Positions 1 to 8,774 of a DNA stretch of 64,000 bases are shown here, in pieces; position 1 is the first letter of the stretch; each line of letters opens with the position of its first letter. Both the position numbers and the translations under genes were made by a program. The notes under the pieces were generated by a model that saw nothing but the letters and a program-made list of their open reading frames with translations, was not told the origin of the DNA and ran no database searches. The DNA comes from Virgibacillus salexigens (GTDB lineage Bacteria; Bacillota; Bacilli; Bacillales; Amphibacillaceae), in the NCBI RefSeq assembly GCF_014905415.1, contig NZ_BNEO01000002.1, forward strand, positions 1,152,948 to 1,216,947, in the 5' to 3' direction.

Positions 1-1285
1 TTTTGATTAATTCTCTTATTAAAGAACGTGCAGCAAATGTACCAAAAGTAATGATTTGTGCTACATGATCCCTACCATATTTATGTTGAACATAATCAAT
101 CACTTCATCCCGACGCCAATCCGAGAAATCAATATCAATATCTGGCATTGTCATACGCTCTGGGTTTAGAAAACGTTCAAATAATAAATCATATTTGATC
201 GGGTCAATATCGGTTATTTCTAAAACATAGGCAACTAATGATCCTGCTGCAGACCCCCTACCTGGGCCAACTACAATGGGTTGTTCTTTTGCATATTGAA
301 TAAAGTCTGCCACAATTAAAAAATAATCACTAAATTGCATTGCTTTAATGGTATTGAGCTCAAACTTTAAACGTTCTCTGATGGTTTTCGTGATGTTAGC
401 ATATTTATCATGTAACCCTTCCCAGCATCGATTTTCCAGCCATGTATGAGCGTTTACACCATCAGGGAGTGGAAACGATGGCAGGAAACGTTGATTAAAA
501 TCAAACACTACCTCACATTTTTTTTCTATTCGTTCTGTATTTGTTATAGCTTCTGGCCAAAACGAAAAAAAATGCTGCATTTCAGCTGCTGTAGACAAAT
601 GACGGTAATAATAAGCAGAAGGGATGTTTTTACCATCCCAATTCTCATTATTTTTGATTGCTTGTAAGCAATCAAAAGCAATTACATCCTTTTCTTGGAG
701 ATAACGCACATCATTTATAGCAACTGGTGGAAGCGAATAGCTTGTAAGAAACGACTTTACTGCTTCGTAACGATTCGTCTCCTCGTTCACGCTACTTTCA
801 ATCCCTACATAAAAGTCGCCTTCAATAAACATATCTTTTATAATTGCTAATTTTTTAAATGCTTCTTCATAATCATTAGCTTGAATATTGGTAAAGATGC
901 TTGATTGTTTCTCAGAGAATATCCCGATACAGTTTTTGGTATACGCTGCTAATTGATGATCTTCTATATATTTGGCCTCTTGCTGTTGAATCAATGTACT
1001 TAATTTAATTAAATCATGATAACCATGATTGTCTTTTGCTAAGAGGGTTATCTCGTCCAGTTTATCTTGTTCCGCGTGGACGTAAACAGACATACCAATA
1101 ATTGGTTTAATTCCATACTTTTTACATGTTTTATAGAAAGTAATAGCCCCATATAGTACTTGCTCATCTGTCAAAGCTAATGCTTCAAATCCTGATTTTT
1201 TTGCTTTCTTAACTAAATGATCGATCGTTATTGTACTATTTAACAGGCTATAACTACTTCGTACTTGTAAATGTGTGTACGACAT
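1..1285 (-). CDS. dnaE: DNA polymerase III subunit alpha, N-terminal part (cut by window edge)
   Basis: The frame is open from an ATG at 1285 to the left edge, so only about 428 N-terminal residues are present. The protein starts with a PHP domain ([15 protein letters not shown], then [10 protein letters not shown]). Near residue 340 comes the palm motif [10 protein letters not shown], and at 381-387 PDIDIDF, whose aspartates (382, 384) bind the catalytic metals. Known role: replicative C-family polymerase; in Firmicutes DnaE extends primers before PolC takes over. The SD AAAGGCGGG lies just upstream of the ATG. The gene diverges from ytrH. Confidence 0.96.
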   Translation of the reverse strand, partial: MSYTHLQVRSSYSLLNSTITIDHLVKKAKKSGFEALALTDEQVLYGAITFYKTCKKYGIKPIIGMSVYVHAEQDKLDEITLLAKDNHGYHDLIKLSTLIQQQEAKYIEDHQLAAYTKNCIGIFSEKQSSIFTNIQANDYEEAFKKLAIIKDMFIEGDFYVGIESSVNEETNRYEAVKSFLTSYSLPPVAINDVRYLQEKDVIAFDCLQAIKNNENWDGKNIPSAYYYRHLSTAAEMQHFFSFWPEAITNTERIEKKCEVVFDFNQRFLPSFPLPDGVNAHTWLENRCWEGLHDKYANITKTIRERLKFELNTIKAMQFSDYFLIVADFIQYAKEQPIVVGPGRGSAAGSLVAYVLEITDIDPIKYDLLFERFLNPERMTMPDIDIDFSDWRRDEVIDYVQHKYGRDHVAQIITFGTFAARSLIRELIK

Positions 1286-1363
1286 TTTATCCCGCCTTTA
1301 AATTCTCTATGACCCATTATACCAATCTATGTAGAACATGCATACGGAAACGCTGATAACTTT

Positions 1364-1392
1364 GCATAACTCGTCCCATGTAATCATAAAAT
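1364..1392 (+). promoter_or_regulatory. Candidate sigma-E promoter of ytrHI
   Basis: GCATAAC at 1364-1370 and CATAAAAT at 1385-1392 are separated by 14 nt. This resembles the mother-cell sigma-E pattern (GCATATT, 14-15 nt, CATACAAT). It sits about 35 nt before the ytrH start. In B. subtilis ytrH and ytrI belong to the sigma-E regulon, which agrees. Identified by eye only. Confidence 0.5.
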
Positions 1393-1426
1393 GGAAACAA
1401 CATGACTCACAGGGGAGTGCGTCCTT

Positions 1427-1759
1427 ATGGAAGAACGATTCTTTGAAACTTTTATACACTGTTACTTTATCGCATTTGGTGTAATTATCGGTGGAGCAAT
1501 TATTGGCAGTATTGGGGCATTTGTGACTGGAGATCCTCCCTTAACAGAAATAGGACGAATAGCAGATCGATTACGGATTTGGGCAATTGTTGCTGCTATT
1601 GGTGGTACATTTGATGCGATAGCTAACTTTGAAAAAGGAATTCTAGATGGTTCTACAATGGATTTATTTAAACAAGCTATGTTTATTCTTTCCGCTATGG
1701 GCGGGGTTAAGACGGCAATTCTTCTTTTAAACTGGTTAATTCAGGAGGAAATATCGTAA
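1427..1759 (+). CDS. ytrH: Sporulation membrane protein YtrH
   Basis: This 110-residue protein has an N-terminal membrane segment (about 10-32), a second hydrophobic stretch near 50-62 and a third near 83-105. The charged RIADRLRIW patch between them is typical of the family. Known role: YtrH and YtrI are mother-cell proteins needed for efficient sporulation and spore cortex formation in B. subtilis. The start follows GGGGAG. Its stop overlaps the ytrI start by one base (TAATG), which implies translational coupling. Confidence 0.9.
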   Translation: MEERFFETFIHCYFIAFGVIIGGAIIGSIGAFVTGDPPLTEIGRIADRLRIWAIVAAIGGTFDAIANFEKGILDGSTMDLFKQAMFILSAMGGVKTAILLLNWLIQEEIS

Positions 1760-2262
1760 TGCATATACCTCCCTACCATAAAAAAGTAACTTGGCAACGT
1801 TTTTTCGTTGGTGTGATGGTTGGTGGAGTTGTAGCTTATTGCACTCTGCTTTATATGTATGGATCCATGTATGAATCTCTAATTGCACAAAATAATGCGT
1901 TTCGTAGTGAAATAACAGAACTACGGAATCAAAATGATTCATTATTGGAAGATAATGATGACTTAAGTGAAAGACCTTCCGAAGAAGTAACTGTAGAGTC
2001 AATAAACTTAACTATCGAAAATATGGAAGAGTTACGGCTCGACCGACTTATAGCTGACAAGCTGAAAGAATTAGTACAACAAGAATTAAAACACGTGGTG
2101 GGGAAAGATCTGTCCATTATAGGAGAAAGTGATCAATTACTAGAATCAACTGTCGAAAATAAGTCATTTGAGGTAGAAGAGTTTACATATACGCTTACTA
2201 TTACTAAATTGATCATTTCTAAAAATATTAAAATTACAGCCAAAGCCGAGCGGACTACATAA
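1759..2262 (+). CDS. ytrI: Sporulation membrane protein YtrI
   Basis: The protein has 167 residues. One membrane segment lies near residues 12-34, followed by a coiled-coil-like stretch (about 38-65, rich in E, N and L) and an acidic, probably extracytoplasmic C-terminal domain. Position and topology match YtrI, the partner of YtrH in spore formation. It is translationally coupled to ytrH through a one-base overlap, with the SD GGAGG inside the end of ytrH. Beyond membrane anchoring the biochemical role is unknown. Confidence 0.88.
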   Translation: MHIPPYHKKVTWQRFFVGVMVGGVVAYCTLLYMYGSMYESLIAQNNAFRSEITELRNQNDSLLEDNDDLSERPSEEVTVESINLTIENMEELRLDRLIADKLKELVQQELKHVVGKDLSIIGESDQLLESTVENKSFEVEEFTYTLTITKLIISKNIKITAKAERTT

Positions 2263-2392
2263 TGTGAACGTTTCATGAAATATCCGAAAATTCATGGCAT
2301 TTTCTTACAAATCCAGTTATGATAAAGATAACAAGAGAGTCATTTTCCCGTTTACTTTCATATAATGCTTCAGATGAAAGGAGTGGATTTTC

Positions 2393-2590
2393 ATGTTGGT
2401 AATGGATCATCGTGAAATGCGAGATGAAAAAATAGCTCGCTTAAAACAAGGGAACTCCGCTTACGCAGAGTCACGAGAACTTATTCGTTTAGTAAAACGT
2501 GGCATTGAAAAAGAACACCTAGATGTATTTTTAGATGAAGCATCTTCAGGATGCTGGTTCATTCCAAATAGCAGTACAAAAAGTAGCTAA
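2393..2590 (+). CDS. Small hypothetical protein, 65 residues
   Basis: A good SD (AAAGGAGTG) precedes the ATG by 7 nt, and a terminator follows at once, so this is a credible monocistronic gene. The protein is charged in its first 50 residues (RDEKIARLKQG, then LVKRGIEKEHLDVFL), predicted helical, with no signal peptide or membrane segment. It ends in a short Cys/Trp and Ser/Thr-rich tail. I do not recognise the family with certainty. Its place between ytrI and nrnA suggests it may correspond to a small B. subtilis protein of this neighbourhood such as YtzJ, but I cannot confirm that. Confidence 0.7.
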   Translation: MLVMDHREMRDEKIARLKQGNSAYAESRELIRLVKRGIEKEHLDVFLDEASSGCWFIPNSSTKSS

Positions 2591-2594
2591 TCTA

Positions 2595-2629
2595 AATAAC
2601 ACGCCGTTTCCCATGGCGTGTTATTTTTT
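2595..2629. terminator. Bidirectional terminator between the 65-residue gene and nrnA
   Basis: An 11-bp perfect stem (2595-2605 with 2615-2625, AATAACACGCC) is followed by TTTTTT on the + strand, and by A/T-rich sequence on the other side. The two flanking genes converge on it. Confidence 0.85.
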
Positions 2630-2631
2630 CG

Positions 2632-3579
2632 TTACATTTTTTGTTGATATTGTTCGCATATTTGTTCTAAATCTGCTATAACGTCTTCTGTCTCTTTCCA
2701 AGTTGATACAGAGGCTCCCGATGCCATAGGATGACCTCCACCATTATATTTAGCAGCCAAATCATTAATTACGGGGCCTTTAGACCGCAAACGAACTCGA
2801 ATTGTATCATCTTCTTCGATAAAGGTTACCCATGCTAAAATCCCGTCTATATCGCCTAGCACTCCCACAAGTTGGCTGGTCTCGCTCGGTTGTACTTCAA
2901 ATCGATTTAGAATAGCTTTCGTTAATTTTATAGCAGACATACCGTTATCAGATAAGCTGAACTGTTCTAAGATATAACCCTTTAAGCGAGCAATATTATC
3001 TTTCATCCGATACATACCGTCGTACAAAGCAGTTCGATCAAATGAGAATGTAACTAATTCAGCTGCAATCTTTAAGGTTTGTTTGGTCGTACTAGGGAAT
3101 AAAAATCTTCCAGTGTCCCCAACAATACCAGCATAAAGTAATCGAGCAGCTTTATCATTACACTTCAACCCATATTGCTTTGTTTGTAAATAAAACTCAT
3201 AAATCATTTCACTGGTAGAACTAGCAGTTGTGTCTACCCATTGAATATCGCCATATTCATCCACATTTGGATGGTGGTCAATTTTTATCCATTTAGCTGC
3301 ATATTGAAATCGTTCATCGGATATACGTGCTGTGTTAGCTGTATCACAAACAATTACAAGCGCATCTTTATATTGTTCATCTTTAATAACATCCATTTTT
3401 GCTAGGAAAGTTAGCGTTGGTTCTTCCTCTCCAACCGCAAAGACCTGTTTATCGGGGAAGGAATATTGAATGATTTCTTTTAAACCCACTTGGGATCCTA
3501 TGGCATCTGGATCTGGCCTTACGTGCCGATGAATGATAATTGTATGATACTGTTTAATTACATCAATAATGTCCTGCAA
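2632..3579 (-). CDS. nrnA: NrnA, oligoribonuclease (nanoRNase) / pAp phosphatase
   Basis: DHH-DHHA1 family protein. The metal motifs are HRHVRPDPDAIGS near the start, CDTAN, and KIDHHPN (the DHH triad). The C-terminal DHHA1 substrate motif is YNGGGHPMASGAS. Known role: degrades 2-5-mer RNAs and dephosphorylates 3'-phosphoadenosine 5'-phosphate in the cytosol. AAAAGGTGAT sits 4 nt before TTG at 3579, so I take TTG as the start. A GTG nine bases further up overlaps the SD and is less likely. Length (about 315 residues) matches the B. subtilis protein. Confidence 0.94.
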   Translation of the reverse strand: MQDIIDVIKQYHTIIIHRHVRPDPDAIGSQVGLKEIIQYSFPDKQVFAVGEEEPTLTFLAKMDVIKDEQYKDALVIVCDTANTARISDERFQYAAKWIKIDHHPNVDEYGDIQWVDTTASSTSEMIYEFYLQTKQYGLKCNDKAARLLYAGIVGDTGRFLFPSTTKQTLKIAAELVTFSFDRTALYDGMYRMKDNIARLKGYILEQFSLSDNGMSAIKLTKAILNRFEVQPSETSQLVGVLGDIDGILAWVTFIEEDDTIRVRLRSKGPVINDLAAKYNGGGHPMASGASVSTWKETEDVIADLEQICEQYQQKM

Positions 3580-3682
3580 TACTATCACCTTTTCTTGTCA
3601 ATTCTGAAGTCGATATGGCTTATTCACTAAAAAAACGGTACAATGAGTGATGGAAATGGTAAATTAAACTAGGAGCGATAAC

Positions 3683-3976
3683 ATGATTATTTTTTCAATA
3701 CTTATAGTTCTCTCTTTAGTACTTTATGTATACTACAAAGTAGCAATCGTAAAAAGCAATGACGGATTAACCCAAGCTTATTTTAATGGGAAATCACGTA
3801 TTTGCTTAGGAACATTGGTAGTATCTTTTACAATTAATCAGTATATTCTGTATCAAACCAGAATCGCTTTGTTTATAGGGATTATCCTGATTATTGTTGG
3901 AATACCTCAGATCTATCGCGGCATCAAAGAAGTAAAGCATTACCGCAGAGAATGGAAAAGATTAAACCCCTCCTAA
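3683..3976 (+). CDS. ytpI: YtpI family membrane protein
   Basis: A 97-residue protein with three hydrophobic segments (about 2-19, 39-56 and 63-79) and a basic C-terminal tail (KEVKHYRREWKRLNPS) expected in the cytoplasm. Sequence and position between nrnA and ytoI match YtpI, a small conserved Bacillales membrane protein of unknown function. SD AGGAG precedes the ATG. A strong terminator follows directly. Confidence 0.85.
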   Translation: MIIFSILIVLSLVLYVYYKVAIVKSNDGLTQAYFNGKSRICLGTLVVSFTINQYILYQTRIALFIGIILIIVGIPQIYRGIKEVKHYRREWKRLNPS

Positions 3977-3981
3977 ATAGC

Positions 3982-4010
3982 AGCTGACTATCTTTGGTAG
4001 TCAGCTTTCT
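3982..4010. terminator. Terminator between ytpI and ytoI
   Basis: A 9-bp stem AGCTGACTA (3982-3990) pairs with 3998-4006. It is followed on the + strand by TTCTTT. It lies between convergent genes. Confidence 0.8.
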
Positions 4011-4018
4011 TTAATCGG

Positions 4019-5326
4019 TTAACGATTAATTAATTGTGCCATTAGCAAGCCCTTTCCTACTAATTTTTGCTCATCGTATACTTCAACATCAATCTTCGCA
4101 TATACTCTACCAATTTCTAATAATTTTGGTTGTATGTGTAATGTACTATCAATCTGTACCGGTTTAATAAAATAAACGGTTAGATTCTCGGCTACTAGAT
4201 CCCCTTTTTTATATTGAAGCAACATTCTTCTGCTTGCTTCTGTTATTAAAGCAGTAAATACTCCATTCGATAACGTCCCTAATTGATTGGTCATTTGTGG
4301 AGCAACTGTTGTCAAATATACGTCTTTTTTATGCTCGTCCTCGATGATACTTCTAGAAACAATATCATCAATTGTCTCGCCAATTTGAGGTTGTCTTTGT
4401 ATTTGTTGCAATGCCTTCAGTACATCTTGACGCGATATAATCCCTTTCAAATGATTTGTTTCATCTGCTACTGGCATTACTTCTATGCCTTCCCAAACCA
4501 TCATGTGCGCGACAGAAGCTAATGATGTTTTAGCTTGAACAATTTTCGGGTTTCTACTCATGACCTTATCAATTATTGTCTGTTCATCGACACCAATAAC
4601 ATCCTTGGATGTAACCATACCGATTACACGTTTTTTATTATCTACCACAGGAAAACGTGTATGGGTAGAATTATTATTTAGTCGATACCAATCTTGAACG
4701 GTATCTTTACTGTGTAAATAAAAGGAACTATCAAATGGAGTAAATATATCACCAACTACTACAATTTCTTTCTTAATTAGTTGATCGTAAATCGCACGAT
4801 TAATCATTGCAGCAACGGTAAACGTATCATAGCTTGTGGATATAATCGGTAACTGTCTTTCATCAGCTAAACGCTTAATATAATCCTCCGTATCAAATCC
4901 GCCTGTAATTAATACAGCTGCTCCTTCTTTAATAGCCAGTTCATGTGCTTTAATACGATTTCCAACAATTAATAATGAATCGGCTTCTGTATAACGCATC
5001 ATTGCATCAAGCTGCATAGCTCCAATGACAAATTTATTTAATGTCTTATGCAATCCTTTTCTGCCGCCTAAAACTTGACCTTCTACAATATTAATCACTT
5101 CTGCAAATGTGAGGCGTTCAAAGTTTTCTTTCTTTTTTCGTTCAATTCGAATCGTACCTACACGTTCAATTGTACTAACTAATCCTTGATTCTCCGCATC
5201 TTTAATTGCACGATAGGCTGTTCCATCACTGACATGTAGTTCCTTCGCTATTTGTCTTACAGAAATCTTATGACCTATATCCAATGATATAATATGCTGA
5301 ATGATTTGCTCATGCTTACTTGCCAT
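4019..5326 (-). CDS. ytoI: YtoI: winged-helix, DRTGG, twin CBS and hotdog domain protein
   Basis: Four modules are visible: an N-terminal winged helix (about 1-60, IAKELHVSDGTAYRAIKDAE), a DRTGG-like domain (about 70-180), a CBS pair (about 190-310, with TRFPVVDNKKRVIGMVTSKDV), and a C-terminal hotdog fold (about 325-435). Inference: an adenine-nucleotide-sensing regulator coupled to a thioesterase-like domain; no function is established. The start chosen is the second ATG (5326), since AAAGATGGTG lies before it at good distance. The ATG at 5341 has no spaced SD. Confidence 0.88.
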   Translation of the reverse strand: MASKHEQIIQHIISLDIGHKISVRQIAKELHVSDGTAYRAIKDAENQGLVSTIERVGTIRIERKKKENFERLTFAEVINIVEGQVLGGRKGLHKTLNKFVIGAMQLDAMMRYTEADSLLIVGNRIKAHELAIKEGAAVLITGGFDTEDYIKRLADERQLPIISTSYDTFTVAAMINRAIYDQLIKKEIVVVGDIFTPFDSSFYLHSKDTVQDWYRLNNNSTHTRFPVVDNKKRVIGMVTSKDVIGVDEQTIIDKVMSRNPKIVQAKTSLASVAHMMVWEGIEVMPVADETNHLKGIISRQDVLKALQQIQRQPQIGETIDDIVSRSIIEDEHKKDVYLTTVAPQMTNQLGTLSNGVFTALITEASRRMLLQYKKGDLVAENLTVYFIKPVQIDSTLHIQPKLLEIGRVYAKIDVEVYDEQKLVGKGLLMAQLINR

Positions 5327-5399
5327 TAACCCGCACACCATCTTTCAACTGTACTAATGAATTATTTACCATTTATTATACAGTTGAAAACAATGAAAC

Positions 5400-5630
5400 T
5401 CAATGATTATAGGTTTGCCGTTGTCTTTCTTCCTGCTGTTCCATAATTGGTGGTCTTATCATTTGTAATAATGAAGCAACATTTGCGCCAACTACGAATA
5501 GAAAGAAACCGATCCAGGCTGCCCAGAAAATTTGTTCCATTACGGTTGAGGCATATGGAATAGATGGCCAGGCAACATATAACAAAAATCCTGCCAGCAA
5601 CAGTCTTAAGATCGTATAATGTCCTCGCAT
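5400..5630 (-). CDS. Small membrane protein, 76 residues
   Basis: GGAGGGG precedes the ATG at 5630, which is preferred over an upstream in-frame ATG. The protein has two hydrophobic segments (about 7-22 and 32-56) joined by a short loop (IPYASTVME), and a polar Gln/Glu/Arg tail. This gives two membrane passes with both ends probably cytoplasmic. I do not recognise a named family. It lies between ytoI and comC on the same strand, with about 70-90 nt gaps on each side. Confidence 0.75.
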   Translation of the reverse strand: MRGHYTILRLLLAGFLLYVAWPSIPYASTVMEQIFWAAWIGFFLFVVGANVASLLQMIRPPIMEQQEERQRQTYNH

Positions 5631-5719
5631 ACTCATCCCCTCCTTCATACTTAATCTATGAAAAAAAACATACCTTAAGAACCTAGAACTAGGACAACCT
5701 GATAATCATAGGTCAGAGC

Positions 5720-6487
5720 TCAATTGAATGGTATATGATAGAAGTTAGAATACCATAAAATCAACGAATCACCGTAAAAGTATGTAATTAAACTAGCAGC
5801 AATAATGTAAGGAGCAAACGGTATTGGTTGATTTCGTCTACCTAATTTTAGAGCGATAAGAAAGATACCAATGATTGCCCCGATCACACAGGATAAAAAG
5901 AAGCAGAAGCATAGTTTTTTAAAACCTAACACAATACCAATAAGTCCAAATAATTTCATATCACCTCCTCCCATTCCTCCTTTACTAACAATAATGATAG
6001 ACATCGGGATAAGGATTCCGGCAACACCCCCAGTAATCGTATCCCACCAAGGAGTAAGTGGATCGATAATTCGAAAAACCACAAAAATAGGAAGAAAGAA
6101 TAATAGAACTTTATTTGGAATAATCATATACGTTATATCTGATACTAGTACAATAACAAACATGGACACCAGAGCTAAAGCTAAAAATAATTCAAATTGG
6201 ATACCAATAATAATGTAGCAATAAACAAATAACATACCTGTTATTATTTCCATAATTGGGTATAAGCTAGAAATTCGGACGCCACAATATCTGCATTTTC
6301 CTTTTAGTAAGGTAAACGATAAAATGGGGATAATATCTTTCCATTGAAGGGTTTTTAAACAATAAGGACATTCGGAGCGGCTTGTAGTAAATGATAACTG
6401 CTGTGGAGAACGTAATCCAACGACATTCAAAAATGAACCAACGACTGTTCCAATAAGAAAGACAAACCATATAATATAGTTATCCAG
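5720..6487 (-). CDS. comC: Type IV prepilin peptidase (competence pilin processing), likely CTG start
   Basis: A24 aspartic peptidase. Numbered from CTG at 6487, zinc-type cysteines are at 40/43 and 65/68 (CPYC, CRYC). Catalytic aspartates are Asp117 (VSDITYMIIPN) and Asp176 in GGGD. The conserved first helix (FLIGTVVGSFLNVVGLR) is encoded upstream of the first standard codon (TTG at 6430, inside that motif). An in-frame TAA at 6488-6490 abuts CTG at 6487, which has GGAGGG 6 nt upstream. The start is therefore CTG, or less likely ATT or ATA just after. Known role: cleaves and methylates ComG pseudopilins at the membrane. Confidence 0.9.
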   Translation of the reverse strand: MDNYIIWFVFLIGTVVGSFLNVVGLRSPQQLSFTTSRSECPYCLKTLQWKDIIPILSFTLLKGKCRYCGVRISSLYPIMEIITGMLFVYCYIIIGIQFELFLALALVSMFVIVLVSDITYMIIPNKVLLFFLPIFVVFRIIDPLTPWWDTITGGVAGILIPMSIIIVSKGGMGGGDMKLFGLIGIVLGFKKLCFCFFLSCVIGAIIGIFLIALKLGRRNQPIPFAPYIIAASLITYFYGDSLILWYSNFYHIPFN

Positions 6488-6677
6488 TTAACTCCCTCCT
6501 ATTATAAAAGTGCATTTAGTAAGATATACCTATATAATATATCAAGCTGGAGGAAATGGCTAGATAAAATAATAGACTTTCTTGAATTTTAGAATAATTA
6601 AATTTAAGCTAACAGGTTTCCTTTCCTTTCATAATTAACTATTTCCCACGGTTTACGAGAATTTCGTCTATTTAAAT

Positions 6678-6720
6678 AAGAAACTCTCCTTTCACCCACG
6701 CTAATGAAGGAGAGTTTCTT
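6678..6720. terminator. Strong bidirectional terminator downstream of ytkL
   Basis: A 14-bp perfect stem (6678-6691 with 6707-6720, AAGAAACTCTCCTT) has A/T-rich flanks on both sides. It ends the leftward ytkL transcript. The rest of 6488-6747 shows no gene or other signal that I can support. Confidence 0.85.
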
Positions 6721-6747
6721 TATCAAATACAAACGATATATAGGTCG

Positions 6748-7428
6748 TTACACTTGCATGGGTTCACCGATGGCCATTACTTGTCCTTTACCAGGATTAA
6801 CTTGCTTGGCAAACGCTTCGCCGTCCTGTTCAATTAATGGGAACGTATTATAATGTATCGGAACAACAACCTTTGCGTTAATCCATTTCGAAGCGATGAG
6901 AGCATCTTCTGGCCCCATTGTGAAATTATCACCAATCGGTACAAAAGCAATATCAATGTCATTCATTTCCCCTATTAACTTAAGGTCAGAGAATAATCCT
7001 GTGTCTCCAACATGATAAATCGTTTTTCCTTCCACAGTAAGTAAAATTCCTGCTGGCATACCAGTATAAATAGAGGAACCATTTTCTTCTGTATACGCGG
7101 ATCCATGAAAAGCTTGTGTTAATTTAACCGTTCCAAAATCAAATTGATGTTTCCCGCCAATGTGCATAGGATGTGCATTTAATCCTCTACCACTCATATA
7201 ATCTGCTAGTTCGTTAGGCGCTACAATTAAAGCGTTCGTTCGCTTGGCAATATCAATCGTATCTCCTACATGGTCATTATGACCGTGTGTAAGAAGGATA
7301 ACATCCGGTTCAACCGTCTGCGCATCTAAATCGCAAGCTTCATTCCCTGAGATGAATGGATCAATAAGAATTTGATGGGAGTCCGTTTCTATCATTACTA
7401 CTGCATGTCCATGATAAGATAATTTCAC
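6748..7428 (-). CDS. ytkL: UPF0173 metal-dependent hydrolase YtkL
   Basis: Metallo-beta-lactamase fold, 226 residues. The metal motif [11 protein letters not shown] is near residues 46-56. A second histidine lies in [12 protein letters not shown], an aspartate in [11 protein letters not shown], and a last histidine in VPIHYNTFP. This set defines the UPF0173 group. The substrate is not established. The start is GTG at 7428 behind AGGAGAGG. It diverges from the M24 peptidase gene. Confidence 0.93.
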   Translation of the reverse strand: MKLSYHGHAVVMIETDSHQILIDPFISGNEACDLDAQTVEPDVILLTHGHNDHVGDTIDIAKRTNALIVAPNELADYMSGRGLNAHPMHIGGKHQFDFGTVKLTQAFHGSAYTEENGSSIYTGMPAGILLTVEGKTIYHVGDTGLFSDLKLIGEMNDIDIAFVPIGDNFTMGPEDALIASKWINAKVVVPIHYNTFPLIEQDGEAFAKQVNPGKGQVMAIGEPMQV

Positions 7429-7633
7429 GATTATCCTCTCCTTTTAAATTTATTTCCTATTATAACAAATTAGCTTTACTTTTGAATGTACCCATTTCTA
7501 TTTTTAATTAACCTTCTCTTACAAATGCAACCTTCATGGTCATTAAAATGATTGAATACAAACTCTCCATTTTATTTCTATACCCGAAATTTGTTATAAT
7601 AAAAAACATTACATGGTAAAAGAGGGTGTTAGA

Positions 7634-8731
7634 ATGGCAGAAAGAGTTGAAGCATTATTAAAAAACATGAAAAGTAATAACATTGATAGCATGTTTGTTA
7701 CATCACAAGCAAATGTATATTATATGACAAATTATTATACCGATCCACACGAAAGATTAGTAGCAGTGTATATCAGCAATAATTTCGACCCCGTATTAAT
7801 TATCCCAGCGATGGAAGAGGAAGATGCAAAAGCAGCAGGCTGGCAATACGAACTAATTACGTATCAAGATCATGAAAATCCCTGGGAAAAATTCTATCAA
7901 ACACTGCATCACAATAAGAAACTTCCCCAGACAATCGGGGTTGAAAATAGCCATTTAACGTTGGATCGATATCAAACATTACAAAAATTCTTTTCCAATA
8001 CTACTGTTATAGACGGAGAGGAATTACTAGCCAACTTACGCGTTATCAAGAGTAAGCAAGAATATGAACGGTTGAAAACCGCTGCAGACCTTGCTGATTT
8101 CGGGATCAAAACAGGTATTCAATCAATTAGAGAAGGTGTAACTGAATTAGAAGTAATTGCTAATATCGAATATGAATTGAAAAAACAAGGCATTCAAGAA
8201 ATGTCCTTCTCAACCATGACTTTATCAGGAGCAAAAACAGCTTCTCCACATGGAACTCCCTCCATGAAGAAAATTAATTCTGGAGATATAGTTCTGTTTG
8301 ACCTAGGTGTCGTTTATGAAGGGTACTGTTCTGATATTTCAAGAACCGTTGCATTCAAATCCTTAACAGAGGAACAAAAAACCATATATAATACAGTACT
8401 ACAAGCAGAACAAAAAGCAATTGACGCCTCAAAAATCGGGGTAGCTACAGGACAGTTAGATCAAATTGCAAGAAATCATATCGCTGATGCAGGATATGGT
8501 GACTATTTCACGCATCGAATTGGTCATGGCTTAGGAATTGAAACACATGAATACCCTTCAATGCATGGTAATAATGATCTCCCTTTAAAAGCTGGCATGT
8601 GTTATACGATTGAACCAGGAATTTATGTTCCAGGAGTGGCTGGTGTTCGAATTGAAGATATGATTTATTTGACCGAGCAAGGACCAGAAGTATTAACTAA
8701 ATCACCAAAAGACTTACAAATTATAGACTAA
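7634..8731 (+). CDS. M24 family Xaa-Pro peptidase
   Basis: N-terminal creatinase-type domain (about 1-125) and C-terminal pita-bread peptidase domain. Metal ligands appear in LFDLGVVYEGYCSDISRT (two Asp), GHGLGIETHE (His), TIEPGIYV (Glu) and GVRIEDM (Glu). Known family role: a cobalt/manganese enzyme removing residues N-terminal to proline. It could act as a dipeptidase (PepQ-like) or an aminopeptidase; 365 residues fits either. The start is ATG at 7634 behind GAGGGTG. The ATG at 7613 lacks an SD. Confidence 0.92.
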   Translation: MAERVEALLKNMKSNNIDSMFVTSQANVYYMTNYYTDPHERLVAVYISNNFDPVLIIPAMEEEDAKAAGWQYELITYQDHENPWEKFYQTLHHNKKLPQTIGVENSHLTLDRYQTLQKFFSNTTVIDGEELLANLRVIKSKQEYERLKTAADLADFGIKTGIQSIREGVTELEVIANIEYELKKQGIQEMSFSTMTLSGAKTASPHGTPSMKKINSGDIVLFDLGVVYEGYCSDISRTVAFKSLTEEQKTIYNTVLQAEQKAIDASKIGVATGQLDQIARNHIADAGYGDYFTHRIGHGLGIETHEYPSMHGNNDLPLKAGMCYTIEPGIYVPGVAGVRIEDMIYLTEQGPEVLTKSPKDLQIID

Positions 8732-8733
8732 GC

Positions 8734-8767
8734 AAAAGCTATCGAGGTTTTCACTCGATAGCTTTTT
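8734..8767. terminator. Bidirectional terminator between the M24 peptidase gene and ald
   Basis: A 13-bp stem AAAAGCTATCGAG (8734-8746) pairs with 8754-8766, with a 7-nt loop and a T run on either strand. It separates convergent genes. Confidence 0.9.
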
Positions 8768-8774
8768 AATAGGA

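Noticed and set aside
446..667. 73-codon ORF on the + strand
   Set aside because: It is antisense to dnaE, whose frame is clear across this stretch. No SD is present.
6488..6747. Possible small gene in the gap between comC and ytkL
   Set aside because: Only a few-codon frames follow SD-like sequences. No credible gene; the terminator explains the right part.
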